A stretch of 64,000 bases of DNA from the NCBI GenBank assembly GCA_030248065.1, contig JASAMV010006220.1, positions 1 through 64,000 on the forward strand, read 5' to 3'. The stretch is from Rhynchonema sp. JSB1_4. Taxonomy: Eukaryota; Nematoda; Chromadorea; Monhysterida; Xyalidae. Below the pieces are notes generated by a model. It had not been told where the DNA came from. It made no database searches and saw only the letters and a program-made list of their open reading frames with translations. The translations under genes were made by a program, and so were the position numbers. Shown here one piece after another: positions 1 through 11,124 of the stretch (positions are counted from its first letter, which is position 1; each line of letters starts with the position of its first letter).

Positions 1-789
1 AAACAATAAAAATGAAAACAAAAAAATGGACCTTGTCGTCTAAGTCGATCACCACATATCCCCTTCCAAACTCAGGGTTCCAAGCAAATTGCCAGCCAAT
101 CACCGCAGAGAACAGCTGCTGCTGATTGGCTGACTGCGCCCAAGGCGCGAAACACGCTGGAAAGAAAATTTCGCAATGTGAAAAACCTTTCGGATGGCCG
201 TTCGAGCGATAGAAGCAAAAAATAAAAAATCGGGCTCCACATACACCCCTGTAATAACGAGAGCTTCAGATTGATATGCGACTCGACCGGATTCATTCAG
301 TTTCCTGGGAGGAGATAGCAAACAAGCGAAAACATGTCGCCGCCGGACTTCACTTTTTTCGGGTGGCTGAAAAACCACTTTATACTGCACCGATTGCACC
401 CAAATTTTCAGCGTTTTGTACAGGCTCAACCAGCTCTCGAAAGCAATCAAAACATCTTCGAAAACCAAACACACGCCTTCACACCAGCACCCCCGATTTA
501 ACACGTCAGGTATAGGGAAAAATCGGTTTTTCCAGCCTGCTGATGTTTCACGCGCAAGTCAAAATTTCTTTTTGCCAAAAGTTTTACCTACATCGAAGTG
601 TCTTTCATATACACATAAGACCAACCGCCAGTCTCAACTCCTTGCACTCAACTTTTCTAATAACAAGATACATCCAACGCTAACGCGTTGGCCGAGATGT
701 GTATAGATGTACTAAATCCGCGCGTAGCGCGCGATTTTTGCCTATTTGTGGTGAAAAATACCGATTTTGAGCCATTTTGAGGCAAAAAT

Positions 790-925
790 GTCAATTTTGG
801 GTTCGAAATGTGTTGACGATAGATAGATTGTTCCCGAAATTTGTTGACGATAGATAGATTTGCCCATATGTGTTGACGATAGATAGATGAAATCAAAAAG
901 TGTTGACGATAGGTAGATGAATTTG
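790..925 (+). repeat. Four-copy tandem repeat built on TGTTGACGATAGATAGAT
   Basis: Four copies of an 18-base core, TGTTGACGATAGATAGAT (the last with one change), are spaced about 30-36 bases apart. Variable spacers end in ...GAAATCAAAAAG before the final copy. A two- to three-copy version with the same final spacer and the same trailing AATTTGGGG occurs at 1955-2030, so both are pieces of one dispersed repeat. Confidence 0.75.
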
Positions 926-1329
926 GGGGAGGACCCCCGCACCCCCCCCCCCGCCCCAAGTACTACCCTGCCCCAACCCTCCCCAAACCCCCCTAGGTAC
1001 ATAACCCCCCAGGCCATCGGCTCTGGTACAGTAGGTATCCTCCCTCTCCGAGCGCGGTACAGTAGGTATCCCCCCTCCAGAGTACCTCCAACACTGCTCC
1101 CCCCCAGGAACTACACTGCCAGGCCGGGGCGGGTGGGGTACCATTGGTGGGGGGACCCCCCTCCCCCCCAGCCACAGCACTGCTGTGCACAACTATCAAG
1201 CCTTAATACACTACTGTATAGGGGATGTTACTTAGGGGGCGCTCCAGTGTAGTTGCCCCCTCGGGTACGCTATCTCCCCCTCAGGTGGTACACAATCCCC
1301 CTATCTCCCCCTCCGGGTACACTATTTCC

Positions 1330-1520
1330 CCAATTTTTGCCTAAAATAGGCATTTTCAGGCCTAAAATGGGCATTTTTGTACCAAAAATGTGTGATTTTT
1401 AGGTCAATGTTCTCAAAAGTCGCCAAAATGCCCTTTTTAGGAAGAATTTTTTCCAAAAAGGGGCAAAAATAGGTCAAATTTTCTACCTAAAAAAGTGACT
1501 TTTTCCCGAATTTGGGTCTT
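1330..1520. repeat. Dispersed A/T-rich repeat, inverted copy at 9481-9668
   Basis: The module contains words such as GCCTAAAATAGGCATTTT and CCTAAAAAAGTGACTTTTTC. Its reverse complement is recognisable at about 9481-9668 with the same order of words. Both copies are flanked on one side by long C runs and GTAC-containing G/C-rich sequence, so this looks like the internal part of a transposable element family. Confidence 0.65.
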
Positions 1521-2740
1521 CCCCCCCCCCTTCCCCCTTTCGGGGGTACACTATCTCCTCCTCCGAAAAAACGGAGGGTCCGCTATCTCCCCCTCCGGAC
1601 CAGGAACTACACTGGGGCGCTCTATTCCGGGCCGGGGGGCTCTATTAATTCACTGACCCCTTTTGGGGGCTGTATTTAGGTTTTTACGGTATTGGGGTGG
1701 GTAGGAGGGGGTTTTCTATTTTTTCACTTGCCTAAATCTGAAATATCACTTTCGAAAAAAACCAGTTTTAGAGGTGTGTTATTGTTATCCTCTATTATCG
1801 TGTTTATAGGCGTTGTGAATCTTCACTTATTTGCCTTATTATGTCATCAATGACCATGTAAACCATGCTTAATACAACAATGAGGCCTTACCATATCGCC
1901 ATGTGGGGCATCGCACCAGTTGAGGTCGGAAGGGCCCGTTTTCGACCTCTGATAGATAGATTGGCCCAACAGTGTTGCCGATAGATAGATGAAATCAAAA
2001 AGTGTTGACGATAGATATATGAATTTGGGGCCCCCAGGTACTACCCTGCTGACCCCTTTTTGGGGGGGGCTCTATTCCTGGCGGGGGGGTGTTTTAGGTT
2101 TGTACGGTACCTGGCACGGCAGTACCCCGGTTATCTCCCCTTTTGGCGCCAAGGTACAGTATCTATCTCCCCCTCAGAAGAAGTAGACACAGCACTCCTT
2201 AAAAAAGGTTTGTTTTCTGTCCACAACTACAGTTGCAACTGAACAAAACGTTTTTTTCAAAAGGCCTTGGTTGCTAAAATAAAAGTCGGCACTTTGAAAG
2301 AAACAAAAATTCAGCATGGTATTTTTTCGACTTTCTTGTCCCCAGCAGAATACAGGAAATGTGCTCAACTTTCACCCCAAAACGTTTCACCCCAAAAGTT
2401 TTTTCCTAAGAGTAACTTAGGTATAACTGTAACCACGTTTTATCACTTGTGTTCAATTCCATCCAACACCTTGATGAGCTTGTCGTTCAAGTGTCTGTCC
2501 ATGCACATACATTCCTTGCATTTTATCTTCGATATTGGAAAAAGTTCACTTCGCCTTTCGCCGACGTGTTTTATTGAAAAACAAAAAAGTTGTTTTAAAA
2601 ACCGAAAAAACGATTTTCTTTTTTTAATACTGACTGAAATATTTTTGCAGCTGGTTCTTCGGTTTGCGGTGCGACGGCTCTGTCACGCGCAGGCAATAGC
2701 GTTATCGTTCCCGGTCAATTAGCGTGTGCGATCAAACACG

Positions 2741-4952
2741 ATGGATATCTTGCTGGATGGCCCGAATAATTTTGATTATGGTGTGGCCCGCGAATGGGTG
2801 AAAGATCGACGCGGAATGATGGTGCAAATTGTGGCTGCATATTTGATGGGTTTGTACGTGAGCAAGCGTGCGATGCACAAACGGCCTGCATATGACCTCC
2901 AACTGCCGCTTATTCTGTGGAATATTGGTCTGGCCGCCTTCAGCTTTGTTGGATTTTATTACGTCGCCAGCGAATACTGGGAAACATACCAACTGATGGG
3001 ATTTCGAGGTTCGTTTCACAATGCTCCCAACTTATTTTTCATTTGGGTTGTGGATTTTATCACAAGATCTGTATTCAGCCTGTCCCCCTACTTGCAGCAA
3101 CGTACTGTGACGTGCGCCAATTTTTTCACGGCACAACCGGCTATTGGGTATGGCTGTTCACCGTGAGCAAGATTTTTGAGCTCGGCGACTCATTTTTTCT
3201 CGTGCTCCGAAAGCGTCCGCTCACGTTCCTTCAATGGTCAGTTTCACCTTCACCATGCAATCAGGCAGTGGTGTGTTGGCAAATAAAAAGCCAGGCTACC
3301 GGATACCCTAAATCCAAAATTTTCGGATTTTGGCAATCCAACCGCTGACGTCATCGCCGCGAAATCTACAGTATACCAAAGGCTGAGCCACTTCACCACC
3401 GTTTCTCGACTGAGACATGGAGCTATCTTAACTTTGTTCACTGTATCAGGCTGCTTCACAGCCACGCAGCTGAGTGCTCTGGAGCCAAAAAGCTCTAAAG
3501 AGGTACAATTCTATAACGCAGGGGTTTTCGATTGGATCACAGTTTGAGATTTGAGATAGAGTTGCACCATTAATTTTGTCCAGCATGAAAGTTGTTCGTC
3601 TACACCTAATGAACATCTTTTACGCTGGCAAAAATTAGTGGTGCAACTCTGTCTCAAACTACAGCTCAAATAACCAGTTCTGGCGCTGTAAAATTCTATA
3701 ATACCTCTTCAGACCATTTGGTGTACAGAGTACTCGGCTCAATTGCGTGGCTGTGAAGGAGCCTGAAACATTGAACTAAACTGGCCTAAGTTGAGCAACG
3801 GTGGAATTGCTCAGACTCTGGTATGCTGATGACTTCGCAGCAGTGACGTCAGCGTCAGCGATTTTATTGAGGAGAATTGAGCACAGTCCGTTTTGGAAGC
3901 GTAACAACTGTCGTATTAGGGCTTAGGCTTGCGCCAGCATCGGCAAGCGATTTTTAGCATCCTGGTGGTAAAATTGATATGATTTTCTGAAAAATTTAGT
4001 GTAAAATACCCCACCCCAAACGGTCAGGATACCGGATACCCCCGGCTGGTGAAAAAATCAAGATACCGCATACTGCCCCTTCTACGGGCGTACTCACAGC
4101 ACACCCATGGGGGCTAAATGGACTATGTATAGCCTATACTCCGTTAGGATAGCTCTGGGCAATTTTTTGCAGCCCTGAGCCAATTCCTCGGCAAAAAGGC
4201 TCATTGAAAAAGTTTGTCACTGAAACTTCATTCAAAAAAGGATTCCAAAATCGCAAATACAGTACATGGCACTCGAATAGAAAGTCAAGAAAGGCGACAA
4301 CCTACCTACCGTGCCAGTCGAGGGGCGGCAGCCTACCTATTGACAAAGGGGGAAGGGCTTCACCAGCGTCACCAGTGGTCTGCCTGAAACCTGTGTACGC
4401 CCTTGCCCCCCCCCCAACGACGCCACTACAAACAGGGCTTGGGTCGGGTGATGCGCCACCGAGTGCCGAAGACGAATGCAGTATAGTTCCATCCCGAGTC
4501 TGATTTTTTCAGGTACCATCACGCTCTGACTCTCACCTATTGCTGGTTGTCGTACATTGAGGCTCCCGTATTCAATCGTATCGGAACGTTGTCCAACCTC
4601 ACTGTCCATTCATTTATGTACACGTACGTTTTTTTACCGCAAAATTGCTCGTGGATAGGCCGTGTCAAACACAATTAAATATTTCAGGTATTTTCTGCTA
4701 CGCGCCCTGAAAATCCGCATGCCGGCGGTTGTGGCCCGCAGCGTGACAACACTGCAAATCCTTCAATTTATCATATCGACAACACTGCTGGTCCATGGAT
4801 TCTACGAATGGTATCTGGGTGTCCAGTGTGACTGGCCGAGCACCATCGGTTACGTCGCTTTAGTCATGAACGGATCCTATTTGGTCTTGTTTGTGGAATT
4901 CTTCGTTCGAGCTTATTGTCTCAAACAACATAGCACTTACAAACACGAATAG
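2741..4952 (+). CDS. ELOVL-type very-long-chain fatty acid elongase (4 exons)
   Basis: This encodes a 3-ketoacyl-CoA synthase of the ELO family, an ER multi-pass enzyme that adds two carbons from malonyl-CoA to fatty acyl-CoA. The exons I read are 2741-3008, 3098-3236, 4513-4623 and 4688-4952. All phases match and give 260 residues, slightly short for the family. Visible signatures are SKIFELGDSFFLVLRK (family K-x-x-E-L-x-D motif), FLQWYHH at the histidine box, HSFMYTY in the following helix, and LKIRMPAVVARSVTTLQILQF. Hydrophobic segments run from residue 30 to the end. The histidine box is QxxHH rather than HxxHH: the first His is Gln, encoded by CAA just before the exon 2/3 junction. A QxxHH box is known in some elongases, so this is not necessarily inactivating. 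The C-terminus (YKHE) is not a classic KKxx signal. Intron 2 (about 1.3 kb) contains a large foldback repeat. The organisation resembles ELOVL6-like animal proteins, but I would not fix the subfamily. Confidence 0.94.
3343..3865. repeat. Large imperfect foldback (palindromic) element in ELOVL intron 2
   Basis: The two halves are imperfect reverse complements over roughly 250 bases each, centred near 3605. Matched words include GAGTTGCACCA.TAATTTT (3552 region) against its complement near 3640, and GGCTGCTTCACAGCCACGC (3450 region) against GCGTGGCTGTGAAGGAGCC (3748 region). GCTGACGTCATCGC near 3345 pairs with GTGACGTCAGCGTCAGCG near 3845. The whole unit lies inside one intron. It has no coding capacity and looks like a foldback/MITE-type element. 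Confidence 0.8.
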
Positions 4953-7900
4953 GTTGGTGCAAGTAGATGAGCAGTTGTGTCATAAGATGTACGTAACCGG
5001 TGTCATATTTTGTGGAAAATTTGTAGGCCGTTTTCATTTATATGATTCTGTCACATTGAATTCCAAACTTCACATATTCGACTAAGTTGCACTACCCCAT
5101 CTTTCTGCATTGCACAATTCAAATGATATTATTGCTGTTCGCATTGTCTACTTAGGTTACCTCGCTCGTGAGTCGTGACAAAAACCTATCTGTGTCTCTG
5201 CATGTATAACTGTGTTTTTAATAGACCGAAAGTTAACAGCCTACCCAAATGAGTACGTTTTTTTATTGTTGAGCGTTCAAAGAGTTTCACGTATTTTATA
5301 TGAAATTCTTGGTTTTCAGATTTTGGGTCGGGTGATGGCTTTGCCAGTCCCAATCTGTTGTAACTTACACCACTAACATAACCGCCCAAGCATTTTATGT
5401 ATTTTGGCACAGTTATAGATACTCTGTTGTTTTAGGATTTAGTGGTTTGTTCAGCTGTCATGCTCAAGATTTATTACGTACCGCATACACTGGGAAACGA
5501 ACGAAAAAACCCTTTTTTCCTCGGTCCGAATACTTTTCCATACATTTTTCGGGGGCGTTCTTTGTCAATTTCTTTTAAATTTCTTTCGCCAAAAAATGTT
5601 ATGCAAAACCAATGAGTTTTTTACTTCGGGTCAGGTTTGACCTCGATGTTCGGATCGAAATTGTTGGTGTTGCGTGTTACTCTACTTTTTGTCATGTGCA
5701 CGGCGGTTTTTTTATTTCAAATGTGACCCATGTGCCCGGGGCACGCAGATCTCAGAATTTTAAGTGCCAATAAAACCACGTTCTGGCACCTAAATTGAGG
5801 CCAAAGCGACCAAAACTCATTAATTTTGAAAGTGCCACAGGCGCCTGACCTGCATTGTTCTAGGTGCCAGATTTCAATTTTTAGGTGCCATTGCACCTAT
5901 GTATATTTGGTAAAAAAACAGGTGTGCACGTATTTTTCAGCGCAAACACCTTACCCTTTTGACCGGACATCTTAATTGGAAAGCTATTTGAAAAAGACGG
6001 GTTTTTTCCGCAAAAAAAACAGTACAGTATGGACGGAAAATACAGTTTCGGATTCGTGCACGTAGGCTGCACATTTCCGGATTGTTTGCTGTTAATATTG
6101 TACGTTAAAGTGGTAGCGCAGATTATTTGCAAGCTTCTGTTAATTTCAAAGATTTCGGTGAAGCGGTGTCGATTTACTGTTGCGATCAGTAGCAGTGCTC
6201 ATATTTTTTGCACTGCAATCACTGAACGCTTATTTTCACAACAACTTCCAGTTTAAACATCATGGCATTGGGCACAAGACTGCAAAAATGTTTGTGTTGG
6301 CACCTGAACGTAATAGTATTCCCAGCAAACAATCCACACATGCACACCATACTGCCAATGTTGGCCGTCCGTTCAATATGCGTGTGGTGCAGCTTGCGCG
6401 CACGGTGCAATCCGAAACTATTTCACGGCCGTGCTGCACTTTACGTCAAGCCCAGTGTGGTGCCGCAATGTTTCGTGTGCTTTTTGACCGGCGGCTGGCT
6501 TTTTGTGGCCCCGTACGACGGTTACAGCATTAGATTTTCATAGGCGAAATTTAAGATCTATTTTCGGCGCACAGGGCAATCACACCTTATTTTTCGTCCA
6601 TTTATTGTCTTCTCCTTACCGTATTTTTTCATACAGAGCCCCCAAATAGAGCCCGGAGGGCTTTAGTTGGAAACATTTCCGAATAGAGCCCTCGGGGGTG
6701 GGGCTTTATGTGGGGTAAAATTGTTTTCCAAAGATTGATCCTGTGATCATTGATTTTCATCCACGACAGTTGTGATAACATTCAGTGATGTTGGCTATCG
6801 GTTCACGAAGTTTCAAAAACCTTCCCAGATATTCAATACACGTTTCCGAATAGGGGGCTCTATTTGGCTAAACAGTTTTAACAAAAAGGGTCCTGTTTTT
6901 CACATTTTTTCAAATCGGCCCCTCGGGGCTCTATATGGAAAACTACGGTACGAATTGTATTCTACATACTTACTCTACATTCTACATACGAGCTGCATTC
7001 TACAAAGCTCAAGATAAATTCTACATCTAGTTGATTGATTGTAGTCAGTCTCGTACCGGTAATACTTACTCGAACCTAGTCATCTTATTGTTTTTTTTGC
7101 GCTCATTTGTGTTCAGAATGGATCCCTGTTCAGAATAGATCAGATAGACTAGATCAGATTGATTCGATACTTCTGGGCGATGTTTCAGTTTTCATTAGGC
7201 GAAATGTTGAGTTTACGTTGCGTTACAATATGTATCACGGATCATGGCTGTTTCTTGCTCGAATAAAATTTGATTCATGGAGAGATTCGTGGACGCACAA
7301 GTTCAAGTAATCATAACCATTGCTCGTTTATGCACCTCAAGGATAATAGTCTCTGCCGTTGGTGTCAACTCTATTGAAAAAATTCAACCCACGCGGTAAA
7401 AACGAGTCACAAGGTTGCTTGAGCGATGGTACAAGTTGACGTTTTGCTACCATGGTGCACTGCTGTTTGGCTTTTGAACCGCTTATTGATTCAAGTACAT
7501 AACGTATGAAATACTATCAGCCTGTTATTTGCCTTTTGTTGTGGGTTTATACATTTGATCGCATGATCGTAACTTTGCTGTATATTGTGCGTGATTTAAA
7601 AAAGGTCAACGCTCAACCTTATATTTTGCCCTGATATTTTCATTACGTGTGTCCAACTCAGTTGTGAACATCGAATGTGGTGGATTGGTCATAATGATTT
7701 ATACTTGGTCATTGACGACTCAACGTTCAAGCGTTTATTGTGCAGTATACTGTACTTTTCCTGCACTGGGGTGACACCATCTGCACAAGAACGAGGTGGA
7801 AGCTATCATCGACGTATGCTTTTCAGCAGATAAAGTAAGAACACAGCAGTGCAAAAATGGAAAGGCCACCAGTCGATCTTGCGCTATGCTCTGACATGAC

Positions 7901-8174
7901 GAATGTTGAATTCGCTCGAACTGGAAACATCAGTTGACCATGCGCTGTGTTGCGTAACCACAGCTGCGAATTCACAAATGTCTCATCTGCACTGTGTTTG
8001 TGGCACTTTCAACTGTGCCATATTTGTGTATAATGTTCGCAGTATGTGTTGTGACAACCACAAGGCTTTTATTATGCTGATGAACATAAGTCGGCAAAGA
8101 CCGCTGAAAACATCACGTAAGTAACTCAAACGAAGGATATGGTATTTCTCGATGTATGTACTGCCGTCTTGTTA
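4953..8174. other. Intergenic stretch, no convincing gene
   Basis: I see no exon with recognisable protein similarity. The region contains A/T-rich sequence, repeated AGGTGCCA words (5760-5890) and one element with terminal inverted repeats (6617-6950). Open frames of 60-120 codons are present but show no domain or signal peptide I trust. Confidence 0.6.
6617..6950. mobile_element. Short element with TACCGTA...TACGGTA terminal inverted repeats
   Basis: The left end TACCGTATTTTTTCATACAG followed by AGCCCCC matches, with a few changes, the reverse complement of the right end, which ends ...GGGGCTCTATATGGAAAACT then ACGGTA. The interior repeats the words GGGCTCTAT and TCCGAATAG. Related GGGGGCTCTATT...TACGGTA pieces occur at about 1610-1690 and 2050-2110. 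It is non-coding, about 334 bases, and MITE-like. No clear target duplication was seen. Confidence 0.6.
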
Positions 8175-8639
8175 TCAAGCTCCATTGAATATAATCCTGG
8201 GCACATTGTTCAGGTAATTTCGAAATGCCGAGCCGGGTGGTTTGACAAGCAGTCGTCTTCGCATGGCTGCCAATTTGCGTCGAGGCACAAACTGCACTGA
8301 TGGTGAGGGTGGTTCGCGACTGATGATGTCCAGCAACGAATTTGTGCTCACTTCCGAGCTGTTCCGATTGTCGGTGACGGTCAGCGTAAGCGTCGCATTA
8401 TTCGTTATCAATCGATCCTGGCGTTGCAATTCCAGTAATTTGCGTTGGATGCGCTCGCGATGTGACAGCAGATCGTTGACGTGATCTTTGTGTTTGGCCG
8501 CTGCAACAACTGCAATTGCACGCACGATTTGATGAAGCGATCCAAAATACTGGTGAACGAAACGTGAAAACTGACCTTGGCAAAACGCGAATACCACTAA
8601 TACGAATAACCCAACTGCAGTTGACGTGCACCGTGCCAT
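8175..8639 (-). CDS. Putative small secreted protein, single exon
   Basis: An uninterrupted 154-residue frame starts at an ATG (8639) whose product opens with MARC followed by a long hydrophobic run (VGLFVLVVFAF), a good secretory signal with a likely cleavage after CQGQ. The mature part has a short helix-forming stretch rich in charged residues (HRERIQRKLLELQRQDR), two potential N-glycosylation sites (NATL, NRNSS) and a basic tail with RRK and RRR clusters. No family is recognised. A prepropeptide or a small extracellular protein are both possible. A slightly longer frame upstream begins only with TTG, so the ATG was chosen. The call rests on frame length and the signal peptide alone. Confidence 0.5.
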   Translation of the reverse strand: MARCTSTAVGLFVLVVFAFCQGQFSRFVHQYFGSLHQIVRAIAVVAAAKHKDHVNDLLSHRERIQRKLLELQRQDRLITNNATLTLTVTDNRNSSEVSTNSLLDIISREPPSPSVQFVPRRKLAAMRRRLLVKPPGSAFRNYLNNVPRIIFNGA

Positions 8640-9925
8640 TTGGATGCTCTTGCACAACTCGACTCCACGGTTTCAGTGAAATCTTTCAGATCTCAACGCT
8701 TGCAACTAAATGACCGAACGAGACGCAACTTAGTGTCGTTTGGCCTGGAAGACAGACCGACGCCGCAACTGGGATCTGGATATAAATGAAGCGCTGTAAA
8801 AAGTAATTAAAGTGTGTAAATAAACAGCTGTGGTGGGGGTGCACTGCGTAGTACGACAATCAGGTCTGATTGTCACCATAATCATTGCTTGGTCGAAAAA
8901 GAGGTCACTAAGTTGTAAACCAAAACACAAAACAAAACTAATAATGCCATCAACCTAACCCAGCGCCCAGCCTGCCGTTATGTGCGCATAAGGTTGAGAT
9001 GGTTTATACAGTGATACAACTTGCGAGATGTCATCTTAGTGCACACATGCGCTGCTGCTGCACATTACAGCGCGGCACAACTTTAATCGATCAACGACTA
9101 TTATGCCACTTCGCTCCATCTCTCATCTTTATCCGGCTGGCCGATTAACCCAAGCCGACGCACGCATCGTTTTGGTTTTTTTCCGAAGTAAATCATGAAC
9201 TAACGAAATGCATCATGGTGACACTTAAAAACACTTTCGGTCATATGACGGGCTATGCACCACAACTGGAATGCAAAAACGCGGCCCAGAATGATTGAAC
9301 GCTTCCTCACGTGTTATCAATTCATTGTCTTATAACGTTGAACGATGGGTACAACAATTAATTGTATGTTCTCCGAGACGACATCATATATTTGCGCAAT
9401 TCCAGAAAAACAACATCTAAATGTAAACCCATCTTTGTCAACAACATAACACGGTTTGATACACGCACGCAAGGTTGGAAGACCCAAATTCAGGAAAAAG
9501 TCACTTTTTGAGGTCGAAAATTTGACCGATTTTTTGCCCTTTTTGGAAAAAAATCTCCATAAAAAGGGTATTTTGGCGACTTTTGACAGAATCGACCTAA
9601 AAATCACTCATTTTAGGCCTAAAAATGCCCATTTTAGGCCTAAAAATGCCTATTTTGGGCAAAAATTGAGGCGGTTAGTGTACCTGGCGCGGCGGTTAGT
9701 GTACTAGTGTACCTTGGTTGCGGCGGTTAGTGTACCTTAGAGGGGGGCCCCCTCCCCCCCCCGAGGAACTACACTGCCCCGCAATATGCATCGTTCAATA
9801 GGCCACGAAGTGTTTGACGCCCATGTGCATAAGTTTTACACACTCTGACGTGATCGTGAAACGCAACCCCCCCCAAAAACCAACCCAAAAAAAAACCCAA
9901 CCCAAACAAAAAAACCCCCCCACCC

Positions 9926-9956
<31 letters not shown>

Positions 9957-10090
9957 CCTGAGATTAGATCGGGCCGGGTAACCTCGGCCTGGCCCGACTC
10001 CCGACTGACCAAAACTCCGGCTCGACCCGATTTTGAGGTCAAAGAATCGTCCAAAAAAGCAAAAAAAATTGCAAATTTTTCTTTCGGAAC
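8640..10090. other. Intergenic; dispersed repeat and a C-homopolymer tract
   Basis: No gene is supported. 9481-9668 is the reverse copy of the 1330-1520 module. It is followed by GGCGGTTAGTGTAC repeats (about 9670-9740), then a C-rich tract reaching about 30 consecutive C at 9926-9955, and a GGCCCGGCC-type fragment at 9960-10040. Confidence 0.6.
9481..9668. repeat. Inverted copy of the 1330-1520 repeat
   Basis: Words such as AAAAAGTCACTTTTT, AAAAAGGGTATTTTGGCGACTTTT and TTTTAGGCCTAAAAATGCC appear as reverse complements of 1330-1520 in the same order. Confidence 0.6.
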
Positions 10091-10094
10091 CATC

Positions 10095-10775
10095 CGCCGA
10101 AACTTTCACAGTCGAAATCTCGACTTCCTCAGAAAACTCTACTTGGCCTACGTTCGTCCATTACTGGAATTTTCCATGTCCATTTGGTCCCCTCAAAATG
10201 TCACCTTGGCCAAAAACGTTGAAAAAATTCAACGTCGGTTCACTTATTATTTACCAGGCATGCAGACACTGTCTTACCAACAGCGTCTGCATGCCCTAAA
10301 TTTGGACCTCCTAATTTATCGCCGGACCGTGAACGATCTTGTGCTTGTGTACAAGGTCGTTCATGGTCTCATACCTGGGGTAACCAAAGAATCATTCTTT
10401 CCATCACGTGACACCGGCCGCCCAACCCGAGGGCACTCCCACAGGTTGTGTCGGGCTCATGGGGCGGGTCCGGACTTGTCTGGGTATTGGGCATATCGCG
10501 TCGTGGACCTCTGGAACGGGCTCCCAGAGAGTGTGGTCTCTGCTGCCTGAACTGCGGCCTTCAAAACTAAACTAAACTCACGTGGTCGAGACCTAGTTTC
10601 TCGCCACATTTCTTCAAAATTTTCAGCCGTCGTTGACTGATTCCCTCAGTCACTGGGTTGCTGCTTTTCAGATAATCATCAATATTCCGTCATCCGTTGC
10701 CGACTTTATTGCTCGTTACGTTTGTTCTCTTCATTAGTTTGGGCGAAAGCGTGCAGATAAAATTTGAATTTGAAT
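10095..10775 (+). mobile_element. 5'-truncated LINE retrotransposon (reverse transcriptase C-terminal part and 3' tail)
   Basis: The frame reads LYLAYVRPLLEFSMSIWSP, then VEKIQRRFTYYLPGM, LSYQQRLHALNL and VDLWNGLPESVV. This is the conserved region downstream of the reverse transcriptase palm in CR1/RTE/jockey-like LINEs. The frame hits a TGA at about 10548-10550, where a second copy (14926-15360) has TCA and reads on another ~29 codons. The element ends in a (TTTGAA)n-type tail at 10755-10775. It is 5'-truncated and defective. A ~100-base internal stretch present in the second copy is missing before GCGAAAGCGTGCAG. Confidence 0.85.
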
Positions 10776-11124
10776 TTGGAACCATGTTTATGTTTTTGTG
10801 ATTCGGTTTCTATGCACCGGGTACATTTGGGTTCCACAAAAAAGTGCATATACTCTGCGCGAAGCGCGAATTTTTTTGGAGATTTTTGTTCGAAAACGAT
10901 AGTTTTGGGTTAAAATTGAGCAGTTCGGGCTGGCAAGTCCAGCCCGGCCCGAACCTCCAAATCTCCGGCCCGGCCCGAGCCAAAAGTCCAAAATCCCAGG
11001 CCGATCCCAATTTCTCGTGAACACCAGAATTGAGTTTATCAAAGCCACTCGGACCCGGTTCTCGGACCATATGAGAGATCGGGAGTAGATCGGATTGGGC
11101 GGTTATATAGGGGTTTTTAATAAT

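Larger units (their letters stand above)
1..2740. repeat. Repeat-rich region upstream of ELOVL gene
   Basis: I see no convincing gene here. The stretch holds a short tandem array (790-925, echoed at 1955-2030), C/G-rich runs with repeated GGTACAGTAGGT and CCCCCTCC words, and an A/T-rich module (1330-1520) found in reverse orientation at about 9481-9668. A CGCG(T)AGCGCG palindrome lies near 720. Open frames in it are proline/glycine-rich by-products of base composition, not proteins. The ELOVL 5' UTR and promoter presumably lie in the last few hundred bases, but no defined promoter element is visible. Confidence 0.7.

Noticed and set aside
21..504. Overlapping frames at the window start
   Set aside because: Opposite-strand frames overlap each other, with no motifs, no signal peptide and no splice continuity.
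790..925. CRISPR-like direct repeats
   Set aside because: A eukaryotic window; only four irregularly spaced copies with related, not unique, spacers, and no cas genes.
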